This document shows, piece after piece, positions 26,357 through 36,735 of a stretch of 64,000 bases of DNA. The notes below the pieces were generated by a model. The model worked only from the letters and a program-made list of their open reading frames with translations. It was not told the DNA's origin and did no database searches. The stretch is taken from NCBI RefSeq assembly GCF_947495315.1, contig NZ_CANLYD010000011.1, positions 62,001 to 126,000 on the forward strand. The letters run 5' to 3'. This DNA is from an uncultured Aquimarina sp. (GTDB lineage Bacteria > Bacteroidota > Bacteroidia > Flavobacteriales > Flavobacteriaceae). A program made the translations under genes and the position numbers. The first letter of the stretch is position 1; each line of letters starts with the position of its first letter.

Positions 26357-29173
26357 ATGGCTGAAGCAAAAACAATGAGATTAAATAAGGTATTACGCGA
26401 ATTCAATATCTCGCTAGATCGGGCTGTTGACTTTTTGAATTCAAAAGGTCATGAGATAGACTCGCGTCCTACCACAAAAATTTCTGCAGAGATCTATCAG
26501 CTGTTGTTTGATGAGTTCCAGACAGACAAGAGTAAGAAGGTGGCTTCAAAAGAGGTTGGTGAGGAGAAAAGAAAAGAGAAGGAAGCGCTTCGAGTGCAGA
26601 TTGAGACAGAGCAGGAAGAAAGACGCAAGCGTGCTGAAGCCCGTGAAGTTGTAAAAGCTAAAGCCCAATTAACAGGACCTAAGCAAGTAGGTAAGATTGA
26701 ATTGGATAAGAAGGAAGAAGTTGCTGAACAGTCCGAAGAAAAAGAAGCAACAGAAGCAGCAGAAGTTCCTAAGAAGGAAGAGGTAAAAGAAAAAGAAAAG
26801 GAGCAAGTCCAGGAACCTGAAGTGGTTTCTAATAGACCTGCAAAAAAAGGTATAAAAATCGCGAAAGTTGCTCCTATTGATTTAGAGCAGAAGAAGGCTG
26901 CAAAACCTGCAGAGCAACCTACTGCAAAAAAAGAGGCTGCAGCCCCTCAGGAACCAGATGTTCAGGCAGAGCCGGTTAAGGTCGAAACACAGTATAAAAA
27001 ATTAGATGGACCTAATTTTACAGGCCAAAAAATTGATTTAACTAAATTTCAGAAACCGCCTAAAAAGAAAGAAGAAAAATCTGATAAATCTTCTGACGGA
27101 GATGCAAAAAAGCGTCGTAGAAGAATTAGTAAAGAGGGTGCGGCTAAATCTGGAGGACCTGGTAATAGAGGTGGAAACCGTGGTCCTGGAAACCGTGGTC
27201 CTGGAAATCGTGGTCCCGGAAATCGTGGCCCTGCAAAAGGAAAAAGACCAGCTATTGTTAAAGAAGAGCCAAGCGAAGAAGAAGTACAAAAGCAGGTTAG
27301 AGAAACTCTTGAAAAACTTCAAGGGAAATCAAATAAATCTAAAGCAGCAAAATATCGTAGAGATAAGCGTGATCAACACCGTCAAAAAGCGGAAGATGAT
27401 GTAGCTCAGCAAGAACAAGAAAGCAAAGTATTAAAGGTAACAGAATTTGTTACTGTTTCAGAGGTTGCGACTATGATGGATGTTCCTACGACTCAGGTGA
27501 TTTCAGCTTGTATGTCACTTGGTATAATGGTTACCATGAATCAACGTCTGGATGCTGAGACATTATCTATTGTTGCGGATGAATTTGGTTATGAAGTAGA
27601 TTTTGTAACTTCAGATATAGAAGAGTCAATTGAAGAAATTGTTGATGCACCAGAAGATCTTGTTTTAAGAGCGCCTATTGTTACTGTAATGGGGCACGTA
27701 GATCACGGTAAAACATCCTTACTGGATTACATCCGTGAAGAGAATGTAATTGCAGGAGAAAGTGGTGGGATTACTCAGCACATTGGTGCGTATGGTGTGC
27801 AGTTGGAAAATGGACAAAAGATAGCATTTTTGGATACACCAGGTCACGAAGCGTTTACGGCGATGCGTGCTCGTGGTGCTCAGGTTACTGATTTAGCTAT
27901 TATTGTGATAGCGGCAGATGATGATGTAATGCCGCAGACCAAAGAAGCAATTAGTCATGCGCAGGCTGCAGGAGTTCCAATTATTTTCGCAATAAACAAG
28001 GTAGATAGACCGGAAGCTAATCCGGAAAAGATAAAAGAGAAGTTGGCTTCTATGAATTTATTGGTAGAAGATTGGGGTGGAAAAATTCAATCCCACGATA
28101 TCTCTGCTAAAACCGGACAAGGAGTTAAGGAACTTTTAGAGAAAGTATTGCTAGAAGCTGAAATCCTAGAATTGAAGGCTAATCCAGATCGATTTGCTTC
28201 AGGTACAGTGGTGGAAGCTTTCCTTGATAAAGGTAGAGGATATGTATCTACAATTTTGGTACAAACAGGAACCTTGCGTGTTGGAGATTATGTATTAGCT
28301 GGTAAGAATAGTGGTAAGGTGAAGGCGATGCAAGATGAACGAGGTAATAATGTTAAAGAAGCAGGACCATCTACTCCGGTTTCAATTTTAGGTCTCGATG
28401 GTGCGCCACAAGCAGGTGATAAATTTAGTGTATTAGAAGATGAAAGAGAAGCTAAGGATATAGCGTCTAAAAGAGCTCAATTACACAGAGAGCAGTCTGT
28501 AAGAACACAACGACATATTACACTTGACGAGATTGGACGTCGAATCGCTCTTGGAGACTTTAAAGAATTAAATATTATCCTTAAGGGTGATGTGGATGGT
28601 TCTGTGGAGGCTTTAACGGATTCTTTCCAAAAATTATCTACTGAAGAAATTCATGTAAATATTATTCATAAAGCTGTTGGAGCTATTACAGAGAGTGATG
28701 TTTTATTAGCTTCAGCTTCTGATGCGATCATAATTGGGTTTAATGTAAGGCCTGCTGGTAATGCCCGTCAGGTTGCGGATAAAGAAGAAATCGATATCAG
28801 AACATATTCGATTATTTACGATGCGATCAATGATCTGAAAGATGCAATGGAAGGTATGCTTTCTCCAGTGATGAAGGAGGAGATTACAGGTACAGCAGAG
28901 ATCAGAGAAACATTTAAAATTTCTAAAGTTGGTACTATTGCAGGTTGTATGGTACAAACCGGTAAGATAATCCGTAATGCTGGGATACGACTAATCCGTG
29001 AAGGTGTAGTTGTGTTTACTGGAGAGTTGTCTTCTTTAAAGAGATTTAAGGATGATGCAAAAGAAGTATCGAAAGGATACGATTGTGGATTGCAAGTCAA
29101 GAATTATAATGATATTAAAATAGGAGATGTAATTGAATCTTTCCAGGAAGTAGCTGTGAAGAAAAAATTATAG
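26357..29173 (+). CDS. infB: Translation initiation factor IF-2
   Basis: A GTPase of 938 residues that brings initiator tRNA to the 30S subunit. Residues 1-~420 are a charged Glu/Lys/Ala region with a Gly-Asn-Arg-Pro repeat (four GNRGP units). The GTPase core has [27 protein letters not shown] and [12 protein letters not shown], followed by domains II-IV ([39 protein letters not shown]). An IF2-N module ([20 protein letters not shown]) precedes the G domain. It is last in the rimP operon and ends at a strong terminator. Confidence 0.97.
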   Translation: MAEAKTMRLNKVLREFNISLDRAVDFLNSKGHEIDSRPTTKISAEIYQLLFDEFQTDKSKKVASKEVGEEKRKEKEALRVQIETEQEERRKRAEAREVVKAKAQLTGPKQVGKIELDKKEEVAEQSEEKEATEAAEVPKKEEVKEKEKEQVQEPEVVSNRPAKKGIKIAKVAPIDLEQKKAAKPAEQPTAKKEAAAPQEPDVQAEPVKVETQYKKLDGPNFTGQKIDLTKFQKPPKKKEEKSDKSSDGDAKKRRRRISKEGAAKSGGPGNRGGNRGPGNRGPGNRGPGNRGPAKGKRPAIVKEEPSEEEVQKQVRETLEKLQGKSNKSKAAKYRRDKRDQHRQKAEDDVAQQEQESKVLKVTEFVTVSEVATMMDVPTTQVISACMSLGIMVTMNQRLDAETLSIVADEFGYEVDFVTSDIEESIEEIVDAPEDLVLRAPIVTVMGHVDHGKTSLLDYIREENVIAGESGGITQHIGAYGVQLENGQKIAFLDTPGHEAFTAMRARGAQVTDLAIIVIAADDDVMPQTKEAISHAQAAGVPIIFAINKVDRPEANPEKIKEKLASMNLLVEDWGGKIQSHDISAKTGQGVKELLEKVLLEAEILELKANPDRFASGTVVEAFLDKGRGYVSTILVQTGTLRVGDYVLAGKNSGKVKAMQDERGNNVKEAGPSTPVSILGLDGAPQAGDKFSVLEDEREAKDIASKRAQLHREQSVRTQRHITLDEIGRRIALGDFKELNIILKGDVDGSVEALTDSFQKLSTEEIHVNIIHKAVGAITESDVLLASASDAIIIGFNVRPAGNARQVADKEEIDIRTYSIIYDAINDLKDAMEGMLSPVMKEEITGTAEIRETFKISKVGTIAGCMVQTGKIIRNAGIRLIREGVVVFTGELSSLKRFKDDAKEVSKGYDCGLQVKNYNDIKIGDVIESFQEVAVKKKL
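27173..27232 (+). repeat. Four 15-base tandem units inside infB
   Basis: Units begin with GGAAACCGTGGTCCT at 27173, 27188, 27203 and 27218, with third-position changes in the last two. Each encodes GNRGP. Number of units could vary between strains. Confidence 0.85.
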
Positions 29174-29197
29174 AACTTTAAGTAATAAATAATATAG

Positions 29198-29236
29198 AAA
29201 AAGCCCGATCATATGATCGGGCTTTTTGTTTTTTTA
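29198..29236. terminator. Terminator of rimP-nusA-infB, shared with the SPOR gene
   Basis: A perfect 30-base dyad (core arms AAGCCCGATC and GATCGGGCTT) at 29198-29227, followed on the plus strand by a further T run. It lies between convergent genes. Confidence 0.92.
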
Positions 29237-29250
29237 AAGTGTAATGATGT

Positions 29251-29703
29251 TTATTTTTTTTCCGGTTTAAAAGGAAATGCACCCGCAAATTCTTTTTTGA
29301 TGTCTTTTAAAGCTCTATCTGTTTCTAGTTTACTTCGGTAGTTGCCGATCCAAACTTTAAAATCTGGAGTTTCCCATTTTATATCAGTTCTCCATTGTGG
29401 AAAAGTTGCTTCTGCTTTTTTTAGGACCTTTTGAGCTTCATTCATATTTCCATTATATAATTGGATTCTGTAATTCTCGCTAAGTACGCCGTCTTTGTCC
29501 ATTTTCGTCTTGATGTCCAGCAGTTGTTTGATCCTTGGATCTTGGTTGATGGTTACAATTGGTTCTGAAGGAGGAGTCATCTCTATTGTGGTAAAAACCG
29601 ACGGATTATCAGAATTCGTAGAGTCTTGTGCGCTTAGATAAGTGATTCCTGTAAAACAAAAACCTAGTAGTAAAAGGTTGTTTTTTTTATTTAAAATTCT
29701 CAT
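29251..29703 (-). CDS. SPOR domain-containing secreted protein
   Basis: A 150-residue exported protein with signal peptide (NNLLLLGFCFTGITYLSAQ) and a C-terminal SPOR domain (YRIQLYNGNMNEAQKVL, DFKVWIGNYRSKLETDRALK). SPOR domains bind denuded septal peptidoglycan glycans, so a division-site or wall role is likely. The ATG at 29703 is preferred over the in-frame ATG at 29754, because it begins the signal peptide and a -7 promoter motif lies between the two. It converges with infB and is divergent from actA. Confidence 0.85.
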   Translation of the reverse strand: MRILNKKNNLLLLGFCFTGITYLSAQDSTNSDNPSVFTTIEMTPPSEPIVTINQDPRIKQLLDIKTKMDKDGVLSENYRIQLYNGNMNEAQKVLKKAEATFPQWRTDIKWETPDFKVWIGNYRSKLETDRALKDIKKEFAGAFPFKPEKK

Positions 29704-29720
29704 TACAAATAGATTTGATA

Positions 29721-29728
29721 CAAAGGTA
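29721..29728 (-). promoter_or_regulatory. -7 element of the SPOR gene
   Basis: TACCTTTG on the minus strand, 17 bases before the ATG at 29703. A TTTG lies 23 bases further upstream (29755-29752), at the long end of the usual spacing. Confidence 0.5.
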
Positions 29729-29826
29729 AAGTTTAATAACTCAAATTCCTTCAAAAATATTATTTAGAATTGTTATAAATTAGCACTTAACAGTTCGCTA
29801 ACATTTCTAAAATCGACTTATTATAG

Positions 29827-29834
29827 TACTTTTG
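29827..29834 (+). promoter_or_regulatory. -7 element of the act-cox operon
   Basis: TACTTTTG matches TAnnTTTG and gives a leader of about 85 bases before actA. No good -33 motif is visible, so activation by a regulator is possible. The leader holds a weak inverted repeat (TGGTTTTT at 29854-29861 and AAAAACCA at 29884-29891). Confidence 0.45.
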
Positions 29835-29925
29835 CTGTCGAATTAAATGGACGTGGTTTTTACCTGTTTTTTGCAAATAGTGAAAAAACCATACCAAAAT
29901 TTAGACGATAATTCTACTTAATAAT

Positions 29926-31242
29926 ATGAAACAGGTGAAATACCGAAATTCAGCCTCAAAACTCCTACTTCTAGGAACTGTTTTTTTGTTCTCTTTATTG
30001 AATCCAGTTTTTGCTCAGGAAGAAGCAGTATCTGCTGAAGCTGTTGCTGCAGAATCTACCGCAGGTGGAGATGTGGCTAAAGGAGAAGCATTATTTAAAT
30101 CGCTTTGTGCTGCTTGTCATAAGCGTTATAAAAAAATGACAGGTCCAGCGCTTTTTGGAGTGGCAGACAAGTATGAAAGAGAATGGCTGTATTCTTGGAT
30201 TAAGAATAGTGCAGCGATGATAGCTTCTGGTGATGCTCAGGCGATTGCTATTTACGAAGAGTACAACAAAACTGCTATGAATGCTTTTCCGCAGTTAACC
30301 AACACGGATATAGATAATATCTTGTCTTATGTTATGGTTCCGAAAGCGGATCCACCTCCTCTACCTCCAGGGGAAAAAACAGTAGAAGCATCAGACTCAG
30401 GAGTTTCCACTAATCTTGTTTTAGCGGCATTAGCGTTAGTGTTTTTAATGTTGTTGGTTGTTTTGTTCTTGGTAAATAAAACATTGAGATCCTTTGCAGA
30501 AGCAAATGGTGTTGAATTGCCAGAGGCAGAAGCTAGAACTCCAATCTGGAAAGCATTTGTACAAAATCAATTTTTAGTTTTGGTAACAGCAATATTCTTA
30601 TTGTTGGCTAGTGGATACTTTGTGTATGGTTACTTTATGCAGGTAGGAGTTGATCAAGGATATATGCCGATTCAGCCAATTCATTATTCACATAAGATTC
30701 ACGCTGGAGATAATAAGATAGAATGTAAGTATTGTCACTCTTCTGCAAGAGTATCTAAGCATTCGGGGATTCCTTCACTAAATGTGTGTATGAACTGTCA
30801 TAAGTCTATTAGTGAGGTTGCGGATGCTACTGCAACTGCTGATTACTCTAAAGAGTTTTATGATGGAGAGATTAAGAAACTATATAAAGCTGTAGGTTGG
30901 GATGAAAACACGCAATCGTATACAGGGGATACGGAACCTGTGAAGTGGGTTCGTATTCATAATCTTCCTGATTTCGCATACTTTAATCATTCTCAACACG
31001 TAAGTGTTGCAGGGATAGAGTGTCAGAAATGTCACGGACCTGTAGAAGAGATGGAGATTATGTATCAACATGCTCCTTTAACTATGGGATGGTGTATTAA
31101 TTGTCACAGAGAAACCAACGTGAAAGTAGAAGGCAATGAATATTATGAAAAGATTCATTCAGAATTGTCTAAGAAGTATGGAGTAGATAAACTAACCGCT
31201 GCTCAAATGGGTGGACTGGAATGTGGTAAATGCCATTATTAA
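29926..31242 (+). CDS. actA: Alternative complex III subunit ActA, multiheme cytochrome c with fused monoheme domain
   Basis: A 438-residue periplasmic protein with signal peptide (to about residue 31). A class I-type monoheme domain comes first (CAACH at 61-65, with TGPALFGVA and a possible methionine ligand region after). Two membrane segments follow (about 162-183 and 214-237), then a pentaheme domain with CKYCH (267), CMNCH (288), CQKCH (366), CINCH (390) and CGKCH (433). Its hemes pass electrons within the quinol:cytochrome c oxidoreductase. First gene of the act-cox operon. Confidence 0.93.
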   Translation: MKQVKYRNSASKLLLLGTVFLFSLLNPVFAQEEAVSAEAVAAESTAGGDVAKGEALFKSLCAACHKRYKKMTGPALFGVADKYEREWLYSWIKNSAAMIASGDAQAIAIYEEYNKTAMNAFPQLTNTDIDNILSYVMVPKADPPPLPPGEKTVEASDSGVSTNLVLAALALVFLMLLVVLFLVNKTLRSFAEANGVELPEAEARTPIWKAFVQNQFLVLVTAIFLLLASGYFVYGYFMQVGVDQGYMPIQPIHYSHKIHAGDNKIECKYCHSSARVSKHSGIPSLNVCMNCHKSISEVADATATADYSKEFYDGEIKKLYKAVGWDENTQSYTGDTEPVKWVRIHNLPDFAYFNHSQHVSVAGIECQKCHGPVEEMEIMYQHAPLTMGWCINCHRETNVKVEGNEYYEKIHSELSKKYGVDKLTAAQMGGLECGKCHY

Positions 31243-31298
31243 TAAATGATTTATTCGTTTAAGCGAGAAAATAAGTAAGAAGCTAATATCAATTATAT

Positions 31299-34200
31299 AT
31301 GTCATCAAACAAGAAATACTGGAAAAGTGTTGAAGAGCTAAAAGAAAATAGCTCTATTGTTGAGACGCTACAACAAAATGAGTTCGTTCAGGAGATTCCT
31401 ACGGATGAGTTTTTAGGAGATAAGTCATCTCTGGAAAATTCTTCGACTTCACGTCGTGATTTTCTTAAATATGTAGGTTTTAGTACAGCAGCTGCATCTT
31501 TAGCAGCTTGTGAAGGACCAGTGATTAAATCAATACCTTATGTTGTGCAACCAGAAAGAATTGTTCCTGGTGTTGCTAACTATTATGCAACTACAATTGC
31601 TGACGGTTTTGATTTTGCAAGTGTTTTAATTAAGACAAGAGAAGGTCGTCCAATAAAAGTAGAGAATAATAATCTAGCTACTTCTAATGGAGAAGCAAAT
31701 GCTAGGGTTCACGCGTCTGTTCTGTCATTGTATGACAGTTCTCGTATACAAGGTCCTAAAAAAGCTGGAGAAGATATTAGTTGGGAAGAACTTGATAAAG
31801 AAGTAGGTGCTAAACTAAACAGTCTTGGTGGTAAACAAATTGTTTTATTGACTCAGACTTTTGCTAGTCCTTCAACTTCTAAGCTAATAGCAGAATTCAA
31901 AGCTAAATACAGCAATGTTTCTCACGTTGTGTATGATGCTGTTTCTTCTAGTGAAGCTTTGGACGCATATGAGATGATGTATGGTGAAAGAGCGCTAGCG
32001 GATTATGATTTTTCTAAAGTAAATACTATTGTTAGTGTTGCGGCAGATTTCTTAGGAGATTGGCAAGGTGGAGGATATGATTCTGGTTATGCTAAAGGGC
32101 GTATTCCAAAAAATGGAAAAATGTCTAGGCATATTCATTTTGAGGCAAATATGTCACTTTCCGGAGCAAATGCTGATAAAAGAATTAAAGCAACACCTAC
32201 GCAACAAAAACAGGTGTTAGCAGCATTATATAAATATGTAACAGGTGCTGGATCTAAAGGATCGTTAGATGCTGAATTGGATGCAGCGGTTGTAAAAGCA
32301 GCTAAACAAATTCAGAAAGCCGGAAGTAACGCTGTTGTTGTTTCGGGAATTCAGGATGTAGATGCGCAATTATTGGTTTTAGCTATTAATAAGCATATTA
32401 GTAGTAAAGCTTTTAACGAGAGTACACCACGAAAAATACGTCAGGGTAATGCAAAAGCAGTTGCTCAGTTAGTAAAAGATATGAACGCAGGACGTGTTGG
32501 AGGTCTTTTGATTGCAGGTGTTAATCCAGTATACTCTCTTGCTAATGCGGCTGAGTTTAAAGCAGGTTTAGAAAAAGTGGATGTATCAGTAGCATTTAGT
32601 ATGCATGATGATGAAACTGCTTCAAGTTGTAATTATATTGCCACAACCCCTCATTATTTAGAGTCTTGGGGAGATGTTGAATTAAAGAAAGGTAGCTACA
32701 GTTTAATGCAGCCTACTATTCGACCTTTATTTGATACAAGACAGTTTCAGGAAACATTATTAAAGTGGACTGGAAATACTGCTTCGTATAACGATTATAT
32801 CAAAAGTGCTTGGACAGGTGTTCTTGGTGGAACTTCTTGGAATCAAGCGTTACATGATGGAGTATTGGTGAAACCAGTATTAGCAAAGGAGTCATTAGAA
32901 ACTGCTATTGCTACCCCAGAAGGAGATACTACAGAAACAGAGGTTCCAGTTGGTCCTAATGTTGGAGCTGCGGCGAGAAGATTGTCTACAGCAAAATCAA
33001 ACGGACTAGAACTTACATTATATACAAAAACCGCATTAGGTGATGGACAGCAGGCAAACAATCCTTGGTTACAAGAGATGCCAGATCCAATTACCAGAGC
33101 ATCTTGGGATAACTATTTAACTGTATCCAGAGCGGACGCGGAATCTTTAGAGTTGATAAATGAGAATGTAGCTAATGGTGCTTTAAATGGAAGTTATGCT
33201 ACTGTTACGGTTAATGGAGTTAATGTAACTGCACCAGTAATTATACAACCAGGACAAGCTCAAGGATCTGTAGGTTTAGCTTTAGGATATGGTAAGAAAG
33301 CTGGACTTAAAGAAGAAATGCAAGTTGGTGTAAATGCATATGCTTTATATCAAAATCAGAATGCAGTTCAATCTGTTACATTGGCAAAAGCTGAAGGTAC
33401 ACATGAGTTTGCATGTGTACAATTGCACAATACGTTAATGGGTCGCGGTGATATCATCAAAGAAACGACTCTTGAAATTTTCAATACAAAAGATAAGCAC
33501 GAATGGAACGCAATTCCAGAAGTGAGTAAGAATCATATAGAATATGAAGTGACTTCTCCGGAAGTTGATCTTTGGGATGAATTTGATCGTTCAATTGGGC
33601 ATCATTTCAATCTTTCTATAGACTTAAATGCATGTACTGGATGTGGAGCTTGTGTGATTGCTTGTCACGCGGAAAATAATGTTCCTGTTGTAGGTAAATC
33701 AGAGATTCGTAGATCTCGTGATATGCATTGGTTACGTATAGACCGTTATTATTCTTCAGAAGATAGCTTTGATGGCGATAATCAAAAGAAAAATAACATG
33801 AAAGGGTTAGGAAGCTCTTTGTCTGAGTTTGGAGAGATGGAAGTACCTTCTGATAATCCAGAAGTTGCATTCCAACCAGTAATGTGTCAACACTGTAATC
33901 ACGCACCTTGTGAAACTGTTTGTCCAGTTGCGGCAACATCTCACGGAAGACAAGGTCAGAACCATATGGCATATAACCGTTGTGTAGGTACTAGATATTG
34001 TGCAAACAACTGCCCATATAAAGTACGTAGATTTAACTGGTTCTTGTATAATGAAAATGACGAGTTTGATTATCATATGAATAACGACTTAGGTCGTATG
34101 GTATTAAATCCTGATGTTACCGTTCGTTCTAGAGGGGTGATGGAGAAATGTTCTATGTGTATCCAAATGACTCAAAAAACAATTTTGGATGCTAAGAGAG

Positions 34201-34409
34201 ATGGAAGAGCTATCAAGGATGGAGAATTTCAAACTGCTTGTTCAGCAGCTTGTTCGTCAGGAGCTATGACATTTGGTGATATCAATGACAAGGATAGTGA
34301 AGTAGCTAAATTAACAGAGGATAAACGTATGTATCACTTACTGGAGCACGTAGGTACTAAACCGAATGTGATGTATCAGACGAAAGTAAGAAATACTACG
34401 GAAGCCTAA
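31299..34409 (+). CDS. actB: Alternative complex III subunit ActB, molybdopterin-oxidoreductase-like with iron-sulfur domain
   Basis: A 1036-residue protein. A twin-arginine signal (S51-R-R-D-F-L-K) sits after a 50-residue N-terminal extension and is followed by a lipobox with C71 (SLAAC), so it should be Tat-exported and lipidated. The large middle part is homologous to molybdopterin oxidoreductases, but in this complex carries no cofactor. The C-terminal part has ferredoxin-type cysteine clusters (CTGCGACVIAC, CQHCNHAPCETVCP, CVGTRYCANNCPY, CSMCIQM, ACSAACSS) for several FeS centres. Lies 56 bases after actA. Confidence 0.93.
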   Translation: MSSNKKYWKSVEELKENSSIVETLQQNEFVQEIPTDEFLGDKSSLENSSTSRRDFLKYVGFSTAAASLAACEGPVIKSIPYVVQPERIVPGVANYYATTIADGFDFASVLIKTREGRPIKVENNNLATSNGEANARVHASVLSLYDSSRIQGPKKAGEDISWEELDKEVGAKLNSLGGKQIVLLTQTFASPSTSKLIAEFKAKYSNVSHVVYDAVSSSEALDAYEMMYGERALADYDFSKVNTIVSVAADFLGDWQGGGYDSGYAKGRIPKNGKMSRHIHFEANMSLSGANADKRIKATPTQQKQVLAALYKYVTGAGSKGSLDAELDAAVVKAAKQIQKAGSNAVVVSGIQDVDAQLLVLAINKHISSKAFNESTPRKIRQGNAKAVAQLVKDMNAGRVGGLLIAGVNPVYSLANAAEFKAGLEKVDVSVAFSMHDDETASSCNYIATTPHYLESWGDVELKKGSYSLMQPTIRPLFDTRQFQETLLKWTGNTASYNDYIKSAWTGVLGGTSWNQALHDGVLVKPVLAKESLETAIATPEGDTTETEVPVGPNVGAAARRLSTAKSNGLELTLYTKTALGDGQQANNPWLQEMPDPITRASWDNYLTVSRADAESLELINENVANGALNGSYATVTVNGVNVTAPVIIQPGQAQGSVGLALGYGKKAGLKEEMQVGVNAYALYQNQNAVQSVTLAKAEGTHEFACVQLHNTLMGRGDIIKETTLEIFNTKDKHEWNAIPEVSKNHIEYEVTSPEVDLWDEFDRSIGHHFNLSIDLNACTGCGACVIACHAENNVPVVGKSEIRRSRDMHWLRIDRYYSSEDSFDGDNQKKNNMKGLGSSLSEFGEMEVPSDNPEVAFQPVMCQHCNHAPCETVCPVAATSHGRQGQNHMAYNRCVGTRYCANNCPYKVRRFNWFLYNENDEFDYHMNNDLGRMVLNPDVTVRSRGVMEKCSMCIQMTQKTILDAKRDGRAIKDGEFQTACSAACSSGAMTFGDINDKDSEVAKLTEDKRMYHLLEHVGTKPNVMYQTKVRNTTEA

Positions 34410-34446
34410 TTAACTAAATAAAGAATCAATTCAATTATAAAGGATT

Positions 34447-36186
34447 ATGTCTCATTACGAAGCACCTATAAGAAAACCTTTAGTAACTGGCGATAAAACG
34501 TACCACGATGTAACTGTGGATGTTGCTGCACCAGTTGAAGGTAAAGCAAATAAATCTTGGTGGATTGTGTTTTCTATCGCTCTTTTTGCTTTCCTATGGG
34601 GAATAGGTTGTATAATTTACACAGTATCTACAGGTATTGGAACCTGGGGATTAAATAAAACAGTAGGATGGGCCTGGGATATTACCAACTTTGTTTGGTG
34701 GGTAGGTATTGGTCACGCTGGAACTTTAATTTCGGCAGTACTATTGTTATTCCGTCAAAAATGGAGAATGGCGATAAATAGATCTGCGGAAGCAATGACT
34801 ATATTTTCAGTTATTCAGGCAGGTTTATTCCCAATCATACATATGGGACGTCCTTGGTTAGCGTATTGGGTATTACCTATTCCGAATCAGTTTGGTTCTT
34901 TGTGGGTAAACTTTAACTCACCATTACTTTGGGATGTATTTGCAATTTCAACCTATCTTTCGGTATCATTAGTATTTTGGTGGACTGGTTTATTACCTGA
35001 TTTTGCAATGATCAGAGACCGTGCAATCACACCTTTTAATAAAAAGATATATAGCATCCTTTCATTTGGATGGAGTGGTAGAGCTAAGGATTGGCAACGT
35101 TTTGAAGAAGTATCTTTGGTACTTGCAGGTTTAGCAACTCCGCTAGTACTTTCTGTACATACGATTGTATCTTTTGACTTTGCTACCTCGGTTATTCCGG
35201 GATGGCATACAACGATCTTCCCTCCATATTTTGTGGCAGGTGCGATTTTCTCAGGATTTGCAATGGTAAATACACTTCTTATTATAATGAGAAAGGTGTC
35301 CAATCTTGAAAATTATATTACTATACAACACATAGAGTTAATGAACATTGTAATTATGATTACAGGTTCCATAGTTGGTGTAGCGTATATAACCGAACTG
35401 TTTGTTGCTTGGTACTCTGGAGTAGAGTACGAACAATATGCATTCTTAAACAGGGCAACTGGACCTTATTGGTGGGCATACTGGGCAATGATGTCTTGTA
35501 ATGTATTCTCACCACAGTTTATGTGGTTCCCCAAACTAAGAAGAAGTATAATGTTCTCATTTATTATTTCTATAGTCGTAAACATAGGAATGTGGTTTGA
35601 GCGATTTGTAATTATTGTGACTTCACTTCACAGAGATTACTTACCATCATCTTGGACAATGTTCTCACCTACATTTGTAGATATCGGAATATTTATAGGA
35701 ACTATAGGATTCTTCTTTGTGTTATTCTTGCTATATGCTCGTACATTCCCTGTGATTGCGCAAGCGGAGGTAAAGACAATTTTGAAATCTTCAGGAGAAA
35801 AATATAAAAAACTTAGAGAAGCTGGTATAGATCATAGAGATGAATTACCTAATGTAAAAGCTCAGGTTATTAAAGAAGATACATCGCCAGATACTAAAGC
35901 TCCATCGAAAGATACTGAAGCAAGTCAGGATGATATCAATAATCTATTAGGAAACTTAGGAACGTTCGACGCAGCTACTCAAACCGCTGATGATCTTAAG
36001 AAGGTTAATGGTATTGGTCCGGTAATGGAGAAAAAACTTAATGAGATAGGTATTTATACTTTTGATCAGGTAAGTAAGATGACCGAAACAGAATACAATT
36101 TATTAGATAGTATCACAGGATCTTTCCCAGGAAGAGCACAACGCGACGATTGGGCAGGACAAGCTGAAAAATTAAAAAACAACTAG
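34447..36186 (+). CDS. actC: Alternative complex III subunit ActC (NrfD-like) with C-terminal helix-hairpin-helix domain
   Basis: The first ~465 residues are a polytopic NrfD/PsrC-type subunit with about ten membrane helices, thought to hold a quinol site facing the periplasm. Clear stretches are GHAGTLISAVLLLFRQKWR and HMGRPWLAYWVLP. After the last helix comes a hydrophilic linker and a terminal ~60-residue helix-hairpin-helix-like module (DDLKKVNGIGPVMEKKLNEI, then GIYTFDQVSKMTETEYNLL). Total length 579 residues. Its gene lies 37 bases after actB and 4 before actD. Confidence 0.92.
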   Translation: MSHYEAPIRKPLVTGDKTYHDVTVDVAAPVEGKANKSWWIVFSIALFAFLWGIGCIIYTVSTGIGTWGLNKTVGWAWDITNFVWWVGIGHAGTLISAVLLLFRQKWRMAINRSAEAMTIFSVIQAGLFPIIHMGRPWLAYWVLPIPNQFGSLWVNFNSPLLWDVFAISTYLSVSLVFWWTGLLPDFAMIRDRAITPFNKKIYSILSFGWSGRAKDWQRFEEVSLVLAGLATPLVLSVHTIVSFDFATSVIPGWHTTIFPPYFVAGAIFSGFAMVNTLLIIMRKVSNLENYITIQHIELMNIVIMITGSIVGVAYITELFVAWYSGVEYEQYAFLNRATGPYWWAYWAMMSCNVFSPQFMWFPKLRRSIMFSFIISIVVNIGMWFERFVIIVTSLHRDYLPSSWTMFSPTFVDIGIFIGTIGFFFVLFLLYARTFPVIAQAEVKTILKSSGEKYKKLREAGIDHRDELPNVKAQVIKEDTSPDTKAPSKDTEASQDDINNLLGNLGTFDAATQTADDLKKVNGIGPVMEKKLNEIGIYTFDQVSKMTETEYNLLDSITGSFPGRAQRDDWAGQAEKLKNN

Positions 36187-36190
36187 AAGT

Positions 36191-36730
36191 ATGGCATCAA
36201 AAGTTATACATGCATTATATACAGATGATGATGTCCTAATGGACGCTGTAAAGCAAGTACGTGCGGAGCATTATCATATAGAAGAGGTTTACACACCTTT
36301 TCCTGTTCACGGTCTTGATAAAGCAATGGGATTAGCTCCAACAAGGTTAGCTATCACAGCATTTATGTACGGATGCGTTGGACTTACGGTAGCAATTACA
36401 ATGATGAACTATATCATGATTGAAGATTGGCCTCAAAACATAGGTGGAAAACCAAGTTTTAGTTATATCGAAAATATGCCGGCCTTTGTTCCAATTATGT
36501 TCGAACTTACAGTATTCTTTGCTGCGCATTTAATGGTAATTACTTTTTATATGAGAAGTAAATTATGGCCATTCAAAGAAGCTGAAAATCCTGATGTACG
36601 AACTACAGATGATCACTTTTTAATGGAAGTAGATGCTAGTCATCACGATGTGGATACGATGACAAGTTTCTTAAGTAATACAGGTGCTGTAGAGATTAAA
36701 GTAATAGATAAGCAAGAAGATAACCATTAG
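36191..36730 (+). CDS. actD: Alternative complex III subunit ActD (DUF3341)
   Basis: A 179-residue DUF3341 protein with a short cytoplasmic N-terminal domain (HALYTDDDVLMDAVKQVRAE, HYHIEEVYTPFPVHGLDKAMG) and two membrane helices. It is a structural subunit of the complex. The start is 4 bases past the actC stop; actE begins 5 bases after it, so translation is likely coupled. Confidence 0.92.
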   Translation: MASKVIHALYTDDDVLMDAVKQVRAEHYHIEEVYTPFPVHGLDKAMGLAPTRLAITAFMYGCVGLTVAITMMNYIMIEDWPQNIGGKPSFSYIENMPAFVPIMFELTVFFAAHLMVITFYMRSKLWPFKEAENPDVRTTDDHFLMEVDASHHDVDTMTSFLSNTGAVEIKVIDKQEDNH

Positions 36731-36735
36731 TAATA

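Noticed and set aside
27173-27232. Short direct repeats considered as a CRISPR array
   Set aside because: Units are contiguous 15-mers without spacers and are in frame inside infB.
27038-27404. Frames on both strands over the infB repeat region
   Set aside because: Shadows of the low-complexity N-terminal part of IF-2, which is in frame throughout.
29704-29754. ATG at 29754 as start of the SPOR protein
   Set aside because: A -7 promoter motif lies downstream of it and the signal peptide begins at the ATG at 29703.
33616-34076. Minus-strand frames with Cys or His content opposite actB
   Set aside because: Antisense to the iron-sulfur region of ActB; no own signals and no homology recognised.
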